64,000 bases of DNA, from assembly GCA_004194705.1 (NCBI GenBank), contig SADC01000581.1:1-64000 (forward strand), written 5' to 3'. The notes below the pieces were generated by a model. That model was not told where the DNA came from. It ran no database searches and saw only the letters and a list, made by a program, of their open reading frames with translations. Below, one piece after another: positions 23,283 to 34,254 of the stretch. Each line of letters starts with the position of its first letter. Within the stretch, counting starts at the first letter, position 1. This stretch comes from Ditylenchus dipsaci. Lineage: Eukaryota; Nematoda; Chromadorea; Rhabditida; Anguinidae. A program made the translations under genes and the position numbers.

Positions 23283-25038
23283 TTATTTCTTGTTCATGTC
23301 ACGCATTTCCACCTTTCTCAAATTCTTCTTTTTGGTATTCTTGAGCTTAGCAGTATTCCGGATGACCTGGACCACCTCACCCTTCTTCTCATTGGCTTTG
23401 CGTCGTTCTTCTCGCTCTTTTCGCTCCTCCTTGATGCGGATCTTTTCCTCGGCTAGTGCTTCGCGGATTTCCGTTTGCTTGGCTTTGACCATCTTGCCAG
23501 TGTTCTTCTGCTGCATCTTTACCGCCCAGCTCGACTTCAAAGGCTTCACCCTGATTATGTCTGTATGTCTGCAATCAAAACAATTATTTTTTTCAGACTG
23601 CCAACAATCGTCATTCATTAGTCCTTAGTGGCCACAATATTTTTGAGAAAATTTTAGGTAAGGAAAAAGTTTCTGCCCATAATGCAAGTAGGTATTAGGG
23701 AGCGATTTTGGATCACCCACCCAGTGATTGGAAAATCCAAACGCAAAGTCAAAGCCTAAATAAGGCTAAAAGCTAAAGCCAATTTTAGCTTTGCGTTTAG
23801 CTTTGGCTTTTACAATCACGGCGCCCACCCAGCAGGGCTGTAAAAACAGCCGGAAGATACATCCGGATGTGGATGTTGCATGCCAAAAATTTTTGGGTCG
23901 GATGTCGGATGTGGATGTTTTTAGCCGGATGTGGATGTAGGATGCCAAAAATAAAAATTTTATATCCCTGCCACACAGTCGATTCAGAAATACCCACGTC
24001 AACAACTTTGGACCCCTAAGCTGATTTTCTTAGAAATATTTTTAACTGTCATTCATTAGTCCTTAGTGGCCACAATATTTTTGAGAAAATTTTAGGTAAG
24101 GAAAAAGTTTCTGCCCATAATGCAAGTAGGTATTAGGGAGCGATTTTGGATCACCCACCCAGTGATTGGAAAATCCAAACGCAAAGTCAAAGCCTAAATA
24201 AGGCTAAAAGCTAAAGCCAATTTTAGCTTTGCGTTTAGCTTTGGCTTTTACAATCACGGCGCCCACCCAGCAGGGCTGTAAAAACAGCCGGAAGATACAT
24301 CCGGATGTGGATGTTGCATGCCAAAAATTTTTGGGTCGGATGTCGGATGTGGATGTTTTTAGCCGGATGTGGATGTAGGATGCCAAAAATAAAAATTTTA
24401 TATCCCTGCCACACAGTCGATTCAGAAATACCCACGTCAACAACTTTGGACCCCTAAGCTGATTTTCTTAGAAATATTTTTAACTGCAAAGTTAAGCAAA
24501 AAGGCAAATAAAATTATAAAAACGGCCAAATTCAAAATGCTCACCAAGGCAATTTTATGGGGCGGGTGTTTCAGAATCGACTGATGTGTGTGTGCCCCAG
24601 AATTCAGCCAAAATTATTCATGGATAACAATGCCGTGCAAGTCGGTCTTCGCTACAACTTCAGCTAATTTACAACATGCTACACCAAGCTATAGACATAT
24701 TTTTATAACGATCACTACTACCGTATTGACTCTATTAATCGCCCATGGACGATTAATTTTCAACTGCTCAAAAATCTTGAAATTGTAAATCAAAAAATGG
24801 CCTTAAATCTAAAATCCTAGTCAAAGAAGCGAGGGGTGGGCGTTTATTAGAGGGTGGGCGATCAATAGAGTGAATACGGTATCGATCCACACTGAAAAAT
24901 AATAACAAACCTTTTCTTGTGCTCATTCTTCCACCATCTCCCAGATTTTGGCAGTCCTCGCTTCGATGTGGCATCAAAGGCAGTCGAAAGAGTTTGCTTA
25001 TCGACTTCCATCACTTCGCTTTGCTCAGCAGGTTCCAT
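23283..25038 (-). CDS. ccdc86: CCDC86/Cgr1-family nucleolar protein
   Basis: Two exons on the minus strand: 25038-24911 and 23568-23283, joined at AAAAG|GTTTGT and GATTGCAG|ACATAC, encode 137 residues. Exon 1 ends with the family signature GLPKSGRWWKNEHKKR; exon 2 has the LKSSW...KM segment, a charged coiled region (EEKIRIKEERKEREERRKAN) and the hallmark GEVVQVIRNTAKLK followed by a basic tail. Members of this Cgr1/CCDC86 family are small nucleolar proteins linked to large-subunit rRNA processing. The start is the ATG 20 bases inside an exon that follows ATTTTCAG (acceptor ending 25059), which may be a spliced-leader site or an intron end. An AATAAA overlaps the stop codon. The intron is swollen by an exact 438-bp tandem duplication and a MITE. 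Confidence 0.9.
23611..24486. repeat. Tandem duplication, two 438-bp units
   Basis: Unit 1 is 23611-24048 and unit 2 is 24049-24486; by eye the two are identical, starting TCATTCATTAGTCCTTAGTG and ending TTTTTAACTG. Each unit contains an internal CCGGATGTGGATGT motif in several copies and a short inverted pair around AAAGCTAAAGCCAATTTTAG. Both lie in the CCDC86 intron. Identity implies a recent event or an assembly duplication. A 79-codon open frame recurs in each unit but has no coding character. Confidence 0.9.
24719..24881. mobile_element. MITE of the TACCGTATT...CTCTATTA family
   Basis: Left end TACCGTATTGACTCTATTAA and right end AATAGAGTGAATACGGTA are inverted. It lies in the CCDC86 intron, 30 bases from the exon 1 donor. 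Confidence 0.75.
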
Positions 25039-25382
25039 TTCAGAAGGGATGAACAAGTCTGAAAATTAAGAGATCTTATTATTGGAACAGGACTACGCGA
25101 TTCAGGCATTAAAAACAGAACCATGTGCATATAAAAGCAACAGACATTTGTTGTTAAATGATTTGGGAAACTGGAGTTCAAATACCCGGTTATAACTGAG
25201 GCTGAGCTTCATGCAAAATTGATATTTTTCAAAAAATATTTTGAGAATAATTTTTAAGGCTATGGTCATATTCCTTGGTCGACAATGTCGACCAAAGAAA
25301 ATTTCTCTCGACTCGACATCGACTGTTTTGAACTTCTTTTGTGACCAGAGATGATTTTTTCCAGTTTCCTTTTTATGTTTTT

Positions 25383-25814
25383 ATAAGCTCCATTCATACT
25401 CCCGCGCGACACGGCACAATTTTTCAAACACGTTTTTGTCTCTATCTCGGCTCCCAGCCATCATTTTTCACTACTTTTAATAGATTTACAAGGCAACAGA
25501 CCATGCTCTACAACATAGGGATAACAGATTTGCCATGATCAGTATCGAAAACGGTTTTTAGGCTGTCCCGCAGGTCAATGTCTCGTGGGACAAATTCCTA
25601 TATTTGTACCGTGGGACATTGACCTGCGGGACAGCCTAAAAACCGTTTTCGATACTGATCATAGCAAATCTGTTATCCCTATGTTGTAGAGCATGGTCTG
25701 TTGCCTTGTAGATCTATTAAAAGTAGTGAAAAATGATGGCTGGGAGCCGAGATAGAGACAAAAACGTGTTTGAAAAATTGTCCGTGTCCCGCGGGAGTAT
25801 GAATGGAGCTATAG
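25383..25814. repeat. Near-perfect palindrome, arms about 205 bp
   Basis: The left arm starts TATAAGCTCCATTCATACTC and the right arm ends in its complement (CGGGAGTATGAATGGAGCTA). Blocks such as AGACCATGCTCTACAACATA and TCAGTATCGAAAACGG match exactly between arms. The loop near 25595-25608 is short. This is one of the most perfect foldbacks in the window. No frame of interest. Confidence 0.85.
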
Positions 25815-25917
25815 CAAACAGTAGCTTAGAAACTATCTTTCTTCTACATTAAAAGGTTTTCAATTTATATGAAAAAGTATAAAAAGTTACAGCGATCGAG
25901 GAATACCTCGATCGCTG

Positions 25918-26125
25918 TACAGTCGAACCTCTTTATAGTGACACCCCGATATAGTGACACCCTTGATATAGTGACACCCTTGATATAGTGACACCCGGGC
26001 CCGATTTGGTTGGCCGACAAAGAAACTAAATAGGATATAGTGACACCCCGATATAGTGACACCTGGATATAGTGACACCTAGGGGTCGGTCCCCAGGGGT
26101 GTCACTATAAAGAGGTTCGACTGTA
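25918..26125. mobile_element. Mariner-type MITE with GATATAGTGACACC repeats
   Basis: TA-CAGTCGAACCTCTTTATAG at the left and CTATAAAGAGGTTCGACTG-TA at the right are perfect inverted ends with TA flanks. Inside, GATATAGTGACACCC is repeated at least five times in one direction. A short palindrome (CAGCGATCGAGG...CCTCGATCGCTG, 25889-25918) abuts the left end. Confidence 0.85.
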
Positions 26126-26329
26126 AAGTAAAGACGGTAAAGATGCACCAGTACCGCCTTTATTACCGCTTTTATCTTGTGAAATTCTATCTACCGAATT
26201 ATAGGACACCCAAACACGGCACTTTCAAGTCAAATTTTGGTGTTTTTGGATTTCATATTTGACTTGTAATCAAATATGTAATTTGTTTTTGGAAAAATCA
26301 GCTGCATCATATTGTGCACATTCAAGGGT

Positions 26330-26420
26330 TAAAGGGGTATGCCCACGCTAATAAGAGGTGGTGCCCGGGAATTCAAAAAAATTTCCTAATCATCGAACTT
26401 CTAACTTCTCTTCTCGACCA
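26330..26420. repeat. Fragment of the TTAAAGGGG...GTGGTGCCC repeat family
   Basis: GGGTTAAAGGGGTATGCCCA and AATAAGAGGTGGTGCCCGGG match the start of the element at 42505-42680. Only the left part is present. The surrounding 26126-27043 shows no gene; it includes a GTCTTTTGCCGC/GCGGCAAAAGAC hairpin at 26825-26851 and an inverted pair around CCTCCAAAGAGTATGAG and ACTCTTTGGAGG. Confidence 0.5.
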
Positions 26421-27043
26421 CTTGAAGTCAGGGGGGGGCGGCAATTAAAGGCAATTATTGCGGCAATTATTCTTCTAACTTCTAAAAAACTTCCTAAGTC
26501 AGTCAATACCTTGTTAGAAATCTAAGATCCAGAGCAACAAGATTATTTTAAAAAATACATTATTGTTAGAAAATCACTGAAAACAAAGGGTTTCTCAAAT
26601 TTGGGGCAGGAACAGAGTCTTTTCAGGCATAAAAGGGTCCATTTCGGGATCGAATATAGTTGTACAGCCATCTTATCTTATAATAATTATCCAACTTATA
26701 AACGCGTTCTTGCGTGAAAGCCCAAGTCAACCCCTCCCCCTCCAAAGAGTATGAGTTCTCTAGCCGTATAACAGGGTGATGCATATTCAGAAAACCCCAA
26801 TTTCCTTGCAATGTGGAGTGTGCTGGTCTTTTGCCGCTTCGCGGCAAAAGACCCTCGGTATTATTACAAAAAAAAGTTATAATAATAAGCGCAACATCCC
26901 TAACTCATACCCCTCGATTTTAATACTCTTTGGAGGAAGGTGCACTTGGTATGCTGTCAATGTTTAGTTCATAACAGTTTTTTTCTCACTTTTCACCTCT
27001 ACAAACTATTTGTATTCATCTTGATCTTCCTATTTTAATTTCT

Positions 27044-27284
27044 TTAAAGGGCCTGACCTCTTCCTACTCGGTGGTCCCCCGCCAATTCAAAAATTTTCCC
27101 TTGATCATTGGACTTCTGTACGGATTTTTCCGCTAGGTTTTTAATAAAACTAAGCCTAAAATTTGATTTCAGGCCTAGTTTTGTTAGAAACGTGGCGGAA
27201 AAATCCGTACAGAAGTCCAATGATCAAGGGAAAATTTTTGAATTGGCGGGGACCACCGAGTAGGAAGAGGTCAGGCCCTTTAAA
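27044..27284. mobile_element. Palindromic MITE abutting the DMAP1 start codon
   Basis: TTTAAAGGGCCTGACCTCTT and its complement bound the element, and the arms are complementary over about 100 bases (TCGGTGGTCCCCGCC, TCCCTTGATCATTGGACTTC, CTGTACGGATTTTTCCGC). The central part carries the GTTTTGTTAGAAAC motif of related repeats. The right end is 10 bases before the DMAP1 ATG, so the element occupies what would be the 5' untranslated region or promoter. Confidence 0.8.
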
Positions 27285-27294
27285 AACTTTAAGT

Positions 27295-30200
27295 ATGTCT
27301 TTTACGCGGGATTCTCATGATATCCTCGGTGCTGCTGACCAAACAAATGCCATCAACAATATCAAAAGCCCAGCTCCTCAAAAGTAGATTTTACTTTTTT
27401 TGGTTTTATTTCAAGTAGCTCTATGCATATTTGCAGACCATTAAAAAAGTGGAGATAAAGCGTCCAGATGGTATGCATCGTGAACTGTTCAATCTGCTGG
27501 TCAACTCGGGGAATCAGCAGTACACTATCCACACCTTAGCGCCTAGTGCCACCAAAAAGGGATACACTAACGCCAAAATACAGGTAACTACGTTTTAAAA
27601 TAAAGATGGCAATGACAATATTTTCTGGACGACTCCTCTATTTTTACACTGGTTTTTGAATATTTCGCGATCACTCAAAAAATATCCGATTTTAGATGGT
27701 AGAAAAATCGAATCCCTGGGGCTTTATTGGTAAAAAATATGGCAACAATCTGTCAGACTAGCGGGTGGGAACCCAACCAAATTTGAATCAGCATAACCGC
27801 TTAGTGAGGGTAGCCACTAATTGAAATGGGTGCTTAGCGAGATTCGACTGTGTTATGAAAGGTGTTTCCAAGCTTTTTTCATCTTTTTTCGCCAACCCAT
27901 TTTTCTCACCGATTATATTTTTGGTGCATAATGTCAAAAACACGATTTTCGCTTTATCCCCTCTGTGGGTTTCCCTTGCCCATCCAGAAGGCATCCCCAC
28001 ACCATACGGTATGGTTCATACCCAGACCACAGAGGGACTGACTAAAAATCGTGTTTTTGACATGATACACTAAAAATATTTTCGATGTGAAAAATCAATC
28101 AGCAAAGACAGAATTTCTAAAACGCCATATGAAAAAGCTATAGCCATTTCAAAGCCAGCGAATTTTGATTTTAATTATTGATAAAAGCATAGGGTCAGCA
28201 GGATAGTATTTAATATAAAAAAAGGGTGCGTATACGTTTCCACGAAAAAGTTGCATTTGCAACTTTTTCGTGGAAACGTATAACGCCAAGTTTATAGGCA
28301 CCAATTTAAAATTTATCTCATTATTCATCAGATTTTCAACTCTTGATATTGATAACCATATATTCATTTCATTAAAACCATAAAAAAAGTTATTTTATTA
28401 CGGTAAGGCAAACAAAGGTAGTACGGGTAACTGAAAGTGCATATTTTAAACATCCAAAATGACTTCAAAATTCTCAAACGAGAATTTGATTGGTAGTGTT
28501 AGCACATCTTCATTTTGCGATATGAGCATCTAAATGAATGATTATAGTGATGAGGAGGGGATCAGGACAAAACGCCTCCGGCCGAAAGACCCCAAAAATG
28601 GTTCTCGAAATATACAAATTTGTATAGATACCGTGTAACCTCTATCAATCCACCACCCTCTATAAATCTCCCGCCCCTGACTTTGAGTACCTACAGTATA
28701 TATATCTCAGCGCAGAGGAAATGATCTGATTTTTTTTGCATTTTCTTAACTCTTACAAGCTCTACCGATTCCGCTTTTTCGATTTAGGATCTTCACCCAA
28801 AAATTTTGAGATTGACTTAAAATTTTTCAGATTTTCAAGGGTTTGAAAATTAATCCCCCATGGGGAAATAATAGAGGTCATACGGTATACAAGATATACA
28901 AAATTTTGGTAAAACAGCAACCGGATACAAATTGTAACCGGATACAGTGACAATTTTTGCCTTGGTCCCCCTGCTGATTTTTTTCAACGTTTTTCGATTT
29001 CTCGAATTTTTACGCCCTTAGGCTTAGGGTAGGCCAGCACACGTTAGGACGGGCTCAAACGTGTGGTTTAAAACATACTTTTTGTACTTTAGACAAAAAA
29101 TTGTATCGGGTTGCTGTATCCGGTTACAATTGTATCCGGTTGCAGGGCAGTCAAAATTTTGCCAATCTTCTTTCGTTTTTTAATCCTCACTTTTGTCAAA
29201 ACTCTTTTGATGGTAAAAAGTAAATTTGTGTAGCTGGATCACTTGCACAACTTTACTTTTTACTGTGAAAAAAGTTTTCGACAAAAGTGAAGATAAAAAG
29301 ACGAAAGAGGATCAGCAAAATTTTGTATAGATTTTGTATATCTTGTATATTTTGAGAACCATGCCCCAAATATATACTTTTAGCATAAATTCAATTAACG
29401 AATCACTCTCGGATCATTAAATCACTAATGCGTTTCGGCCGCGGGTTTTTCGGCGGGGGCGTTTCGGGTCAATCCTGATGAGGAGTTATTGACTTTTTGA
29501 AGAGCATCGACAACATCAGCGCTTCCGCAATTGTATTTCATCTAGTAACATAACGGATAACAAACAAAACGATGTTAGACAAAAAACGTTACGGCTAACT
29601 AATTGACAAACTAAAGCTGTTACAAAGAAGAATGTTACAACAAGTAATGTGAATTTCTTTTTTTATAACGGTTATTAAAAAATGTTTGAATGCGGTAAAT
29701 TTTTGAATTGGCATCTATGAACTTGGCGTTATACGTTTCCACGAAAAAGTTGCAAATGCAACTTTTTCGTGGAAACGTATATACCCCAAAAAAAGACAAC
29801 CGTACGCTTTTTTAGTCCTTCTCAAATTCCACAAAATTTAAATTTGTGGTTAAAAACCAACAATATTCAGTTTGGCAGAAGACAAGTGAGGAAGTGGGAA
29901 TGGCGTCCATTCACCAATCCCGCCAGAACAGACAACCTGCAGTTGAAGCATTGGGAGAGGGTAGGCGAAAACCCAGACAAAGTCTATCCTTTTGCCAGGT
30001 TCAACAAGGTAAGTCGATCCAACCTCTTTTTATGATTGTCCAGTATATGTGAACCACCATTTACAGCAAACCCCATTTTTAATGTTCACGGATGGCGAAT
30101 ATGAGGACTACCTGCAAGATACCAGATGGTCCAAGGCCGAGACCCAGCATCTCCTAGACCTTTGTCGCCAGTTCGACAACAGGTAAACTTCGACGCAAAA

Positions 30201-31346
30201 ATAATTTTTTTTGCTGCTAAAAGTCACGGCCGAAGGCCAACAATTATGGCTTTTTAAAATAAGATGAATATTCAGCAACCAGACATTTGTCCATTTTTGT
30301 TAACTGTACACAGTTGGACCTGGATATAACGCGACCCCGATAGTCAATCCAACCTCTTTTTAGTAAAGAAAAATGACAAAAAAAATTAAAGGGGCGTACC
30401 AGCGCGTTACACTGCAATTAAGGCGGGGACCAGCGATTTATTTCTCTATTGACTGTTTTTAATAAGTGTTCTATGATTCCGAGCAAGACTCTTGATCAAA
30501 AATGTATATAGAGACTCTTTTTGCCCAGCTCCAGTGACCAAAACAGGGTAAAAACCACCAAATAAGGTATTTGAGTACCCTCCAGAACGGCCAAAAGGTC
30601 GATTTTTGGTCAATAATTTTTTTTCTGGAAAGTGCTTTCCCAATCGTTTTTTCATATTTCCTATACGTAAAAGTGGACAAATCGCGTAAAAACGAGGTTT
30701 AAACCAGTTTTCGGGCCAGTGGGGGATTCTATACTCCGGCCCTTTTAACTAGACCCTTGATATAACGGGACTAGCGATATAACGATATAACGAAACATTA
30801 AGCCGGTTCCGAATGGTCGCGTTATATCGAGACTCGACTGTACGTCATTTTTGTTGCATACAGTTAACGAACAAGTGACAAATATCTGGCGACATTTGTC
30901 ACTATAGTGACAAATGTAATTTGCTCTCCATACCCATTTTTAATTTCAGATGGGTGGTAGTGAACGACCGCTTTGACAGGGAAAAGTTCAAATCCAAAAA
31001 AGGCATGGAAGACCTAAAAGAGCGCTACTTCACAGTGATGAATGAGCTGAAAATGGTCAGAGGCATCAAGGACAACGACCAACCCAGCTACTCCTATGAT
31101 GTGGAGCACGAAAAGAGGCGTAAAGAGCAGTTGGTCAAGTTGTGGGACAGGACTGAGGAGGAGGTGGGCAAACTAGTTGTAGTTCTAGTGTTTTTGGAAT
31201 TAATGCATAGTTCAGGCAAAAGAAGAAGAGGATCTGAAAATAGCACTCAAGAGGATTGAATTGAAGCGAAAGGAGCGAGAGAAGAAGGCGTGTGATCTGC
31301 AGAGACTAATCAATGCAACCGACAGAACATCGCTGTCACCAGACAG
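27295..31346 (+). CDS. dmap1: DMAP1 (DNMT1-associated protein 1), partial, C-terminus missing
   Basis: Exons: 27295-27383, 27437-27583, 29871-30008, 30067-30182, 30950-31163, 31216-31346. The protein has, in order, a DIL motif near the start, VEIKRPDGMHRE, VRKWEWRPFTNPAR, VYPFARFNK, the SANT-like segment with DYLQDTRWSKAETQHLL and WVVVNDRFD, then DLKERY, HEKRRKEQL and KEREKKACDLQRLINATD, all in the order of human DMAP1. DMAP1 is a subunit of NuA4/TIP60 and SWR1-type complexes in the nucleus. Splice phases of exons 2-6 agree with this reading. Exon 1 is odd: the DIL motif is in one frame, while TISKAQLLK, which joins exon 2, is one base out, so exon 1 carries a one-base frameshift or a base error. 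The C-terminal DMAP1-binding region is not found downstream, where satellite and transposons begin. Confidence 0.92.
28230..29784. mobile_element. Element with perfect 50-bp hairpins at both ends, in DMAP1 intron 2
   Basis: At 28232-28281 and 29731-29780 the same 50-base palindrome occurs: ATACGTTTCCACGAAAAAGT, a TTGCA/TGCAA centre, then the complement. The two copies differ only at the asymmetric centre (ATT versus AAT), as expected of one inverted repeat. Inside each lies a further inverted block (AACGCCAAGTTTATAGGCAC on the left; GCATCTATGAACTTGGCGTT on the right). Each terminus can therefore fold on itself. The interior holds a MITE (28629-28887), a tract with CCGGTTACAATTGTATCCGG (29120-29143) and no coding frame. 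The element class is not recognised. Confidence 0.75.
28629..28887. mobile_element. MITE of the TACCGTAT...CTCTATTA family, nested
   Basis: Left TACCGTGTAACCTCTATCAA and right AATAGAGGTCATACGGTA are inverted. The interior is close to that of 20122-20352. It is nested in the hairpin-ended element of DMAP1 intron 2. Confidence 0.7.
30308..30842. mobile_element. Mariner-type element in DMAP1 intron 4 with partial R1 repeat inside
   Basis: Left end TACACAGTTGGACCTGGATA and right end TATATCGAGACTCGACTG-TA are divergent versions of the CAGTCGA...ATAACG ends; GATATAACG units recur near the right end. Inside, 30388-30435 is a TTAAAGGGGCG repeat fragment and 30470-30560 matches the outer part of the R1 core in reverse (CGAGCAAGACTCTTGATCAA). 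Confidence 0.55.
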
Positions 31347-31474
31347 GTATACAGGGTGTTACAAGATATTCCCTATTTTGAAATGGCCATAACTTTTTTC
31401 ACACCTGCCCCCCCTGGCTACGCCAATACAGGTGGATATCCAAGATATCCCACACAAATTCTAAAATATTAGAA

Positions 31475-33919
31475 ACTAGTTTTTGCCCGCCCTGCGGGCG
31501 GGTTTTATTTTCCGCTGATATTTTGATTTCGTTTCGCAAAAAATTGCGTAGTTTTCGATTTATTTACGCTGATGTTTCCGAATCATTTTTTCTTTTTTTC
31601 GTTTCTTTTTCTACTTGGATAAAATATACACATTCTTTTGAAAATCAAGAAAGGCTTTAATTCACCGCTCGATCATTGATACGGAATCTCATTCAGATAC
31701 TTAGACGATTTAAAAAAATCAGAAACTATACATGACATGGCATCTTTTTTCTTCTTGCTAACATCACAAAAGCGCTCGTTTAGTGTCCTGTGGTGGGATT
31801 CACAAAAACGTCTTTTTCTCTTGCGGGTTTTATAACAGTAGTCTGTGGTCTTTAAAAAGTCTATGAATACATAAGCATACGATATATAAATATAAGCCAA
31901 GAGATATGAAATATTTAAAGAAACTTGAACCATGATGAATGAGCCACACACATGCAATTAATGACATATAAGACATTAAACATGAGCCATGAGAGTTAAA
32001 ACATGACTCGTGATCTATGGACTTCTTTCGAAAACTTATGAAATTACTACATTTACCGACTTTTTTAGACGTCTCAGTTAAGATTCTGAAGGCGTCTTTC
32101 TCATGGGCGAAATTTACGAAGCGCTCGCAATTTTCCTGCGGATAATTCAGTAAAAGCGCTTTTTAAGTAAAATTCACGAAAATGTTAACTTTGTTGGCAC
32201 TTCGACTGGACTATAATTCCTGTTTGAGTCGAGACAATGAGATTCGTATAATACTTCGTATAAAAAATTCGAATAAAACGTTTTCAAAACTTTCAAAAAA
32301 GACTCGAACGATTCAATCGATTTCAAAATTTGATTTAGATGATGCAATGCAAATATACAAAGAAGTTTATTATACAAACAGCGCACAAATAAAAAACAGA
32401 AATTTTTAGGTGACTTCATTCTTTTGTAACCCATCAGGAATGTTCCAGTAGCATGAATGGCCACCACTCGGGTTTAGCACCTTGATTATTCGGCAATTCT
32501 TTTCAGACATTACGAAAAAGACAAAGACTAAACCGAAAAAATTTATATTGAATCATAGAAGCATGAACAGTTCCAGTACCTTGAATGACCACCACTCGGG
32601 TTTGAGAACTTGATCCGTCGAGACTTCTCTTGAGACAACACGATGAAGGGACGAAGACTAAACAAAAAAGATTTATATCGAAACAGAGAAGAATACATCA
32701 GTCACACTACCTTGGATAACCACCACTTGGGTTTAAGAACTTGATCCATCGAGATTTTCTCTTGAGACGTCACGATGAAGAAACGAAGATAAAATACAAA
32801 AGATTTATATCGAAACAGAGAAGAATATAACAGTCACACTACCTTGGATGACCACCACTTGGGTTTAAGAACTTGATCCATCGAGATTTTCTTTTGAGAC
32901 GTCACGATGAAGAAACGAAGATAAAATACAAAAGATTTATATCGGAACAGAGAAGAATATAACAGTCACACTACCTTGGATGACCACCACTTGGGTTTAA
33001 GAACTTGATTCTTCGAGACTTCTCTCGAAACACCACAATGAAGGGACGAAGACGAAACACAAAAAAATTATATCGAAACAGAGAAAAATATAACAATCAC
33101 ATTACCTTGATTGACCACCACTCGAGTTTGAGAACTTGATCCGTCGAGACTTCTCTTGAGACACCACGATGAAGAGACAAAGACTGAACACAAAATATTT
33201 ATATCGAGACAGAGAAGAATATAACAACCACATTACCTTGCTTGACCACCACTCGGGTTAGAGAACTTGATCCGTCGAGACTTCTCTTGAGACACCATGA
33301 TGAAAAGACGAAGACTAAACACAAAGATTAATGTTGAAACAAAAAAATAATATAACAATCACATTACCTCGATTGACCACAACTCGGGTTTGAGAACTTG
33401 ATCCGTCGAGCCTACTCTTGAGACACCATGATGAAGGGACGAAGACTAAACATAAAAGATTTAAAAATGAATAATAGAAGCATGAACAGTTCCAGTACCT
33501 TGGATGACCACCACTCCGGTTTACAAGTTGGTCCATCGAGACTTCTCTTGAGACGTCACGATGAAGGAACGAAGATAAAATACAAAAGATTTATATCGGA
33601 ACAGAGAAGAATATAACAGTCACAATCTCACAGCAATATAGATGACCACCACTCGGGTTGAATAGCTTGCTTCTTCGACCATCCCATCTGAGAAGTTAGA
33701 GAGACTAAAAAAAAGATAACCAACTAATAAACGAATCACAGATTCAAACACTGTTTTTTTAGAACCAACAAATAATAATGAGACTTTCAAAGACTGAACC
33801 TCGAAAGAACATTTTTTCTGTTTTTTCTCAAGACCAACTTTCAAACGACAATTTTGAGACATTTTTCAAATCGTGCGCACAGAACACGGACCGACAACTC
33901 TCTTTTAGTATATAGGATT
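31475..33919. other. Possible single element containing the 131-bp satellite
   Basis: It starts near AAACTAGTTTTTGCCCG with a GC-rich hairpin (CCCGCCCTGCGGGCGGG, 31486-31502) followed by a T-rich tract. About 2.4 kb later is the short motif TTTTAGTATATAGGAT (33903-33918). Termini of this look flank some interspersed elements in invertebrates, but I cannot confirm a family. The interval holds no convincing open frame; 31520-32430 is plain AT-rich DNA and the rest is the tandem array. Confidence 0.25.
32440..33665. repeat. Satellite array, about 10 copies of a 131-bp unit
   Basis: The phrase GACCACCACTCGGGTT (or close variant) recurs at about 32461, 32588, 32719, 32850, 32981, 33112, 33244, 33375, 33507 and 33644, so the spacing is about 131 bases. 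Each unit also has AACTTGATCCGTCGAGACTT, CTCTTGAGACACCACGATGA and ATTTATATCGAAACAGAGAA. Units differ by scattered substitutions, with the first and last most diverged. The array lies just after the last identifiable DMAP1 exon. No frame is open through consecutive units. Confidence 0.9.
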
Positions 33920-33959
33920 GTCTGGTAGCCGCACAAAGAGCAAAGAACGTCAAGTGAGA

Positions 33960-34145
33960 ACCAAAAAACCGTGCTTGCCGCGCAACAAATCAGGAAAAAG
34001 CCGTTATTGTCGCGCGACAAATCCGGAAAAAACCGTTTTTTGTCGCGCGACAAAATATGTAAAAACCGTTTTTGTCGCGCGACGAAACACGAACGACAAA
34101 AACGGAAAAAGCCGTTTTTGTCGCGCGACAAATACTTTTAAAAAC
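33960..34145. repeat. Cluster of TTGTCGCGCGACAAA palindromes
   Basis: The self-complementary core GTCGCGCGAC occurs four times (about 34008, 34040, 34073, 34116), each followed or preceded by AAAAACCGTTTTT-type sequence; a related GCCGCGCAAC lies at about 33976. The end TTGTCCGGTTGCC at 34150-34163 is also found at 53115-53130, together with a degenerate GTCGCACGAC. GC-rich islands of this sort stand out against the AT-rich surroundings. Function unknown. Confidence 0.7.
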
Positions 34146-34254
34146 CTGTTTTGTCCGGTTGCCGAAATGTCCATAACTTTTTTCTAGGTCGTTTTTTCAA
34201 AATTCTGTTTTGACAAATTTATTTTTTCTCGCCAATATTTATAGAGTGTAAATG

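Noticed and set aside
23766..24443. Two identical 79-codon open frames on the minus strand
   Set aside because: They are simply the two units of the 438-bp duplication; the peptide reflects GGATGTGGATGT repeats and has no coding character.
31480..31515. Bacterial-looking terminator, GC hairpin followed by T run
   Set aside because: No prokaryotic genes surround it; it fits better as the edge of an interspersed element.
32440..33665. CRISPR-like array of about 131-bp period
   Set aside because: The entire unit repeats, not short repeats with unique spacers, and the DNA is eukaryotic. It is a satellite.
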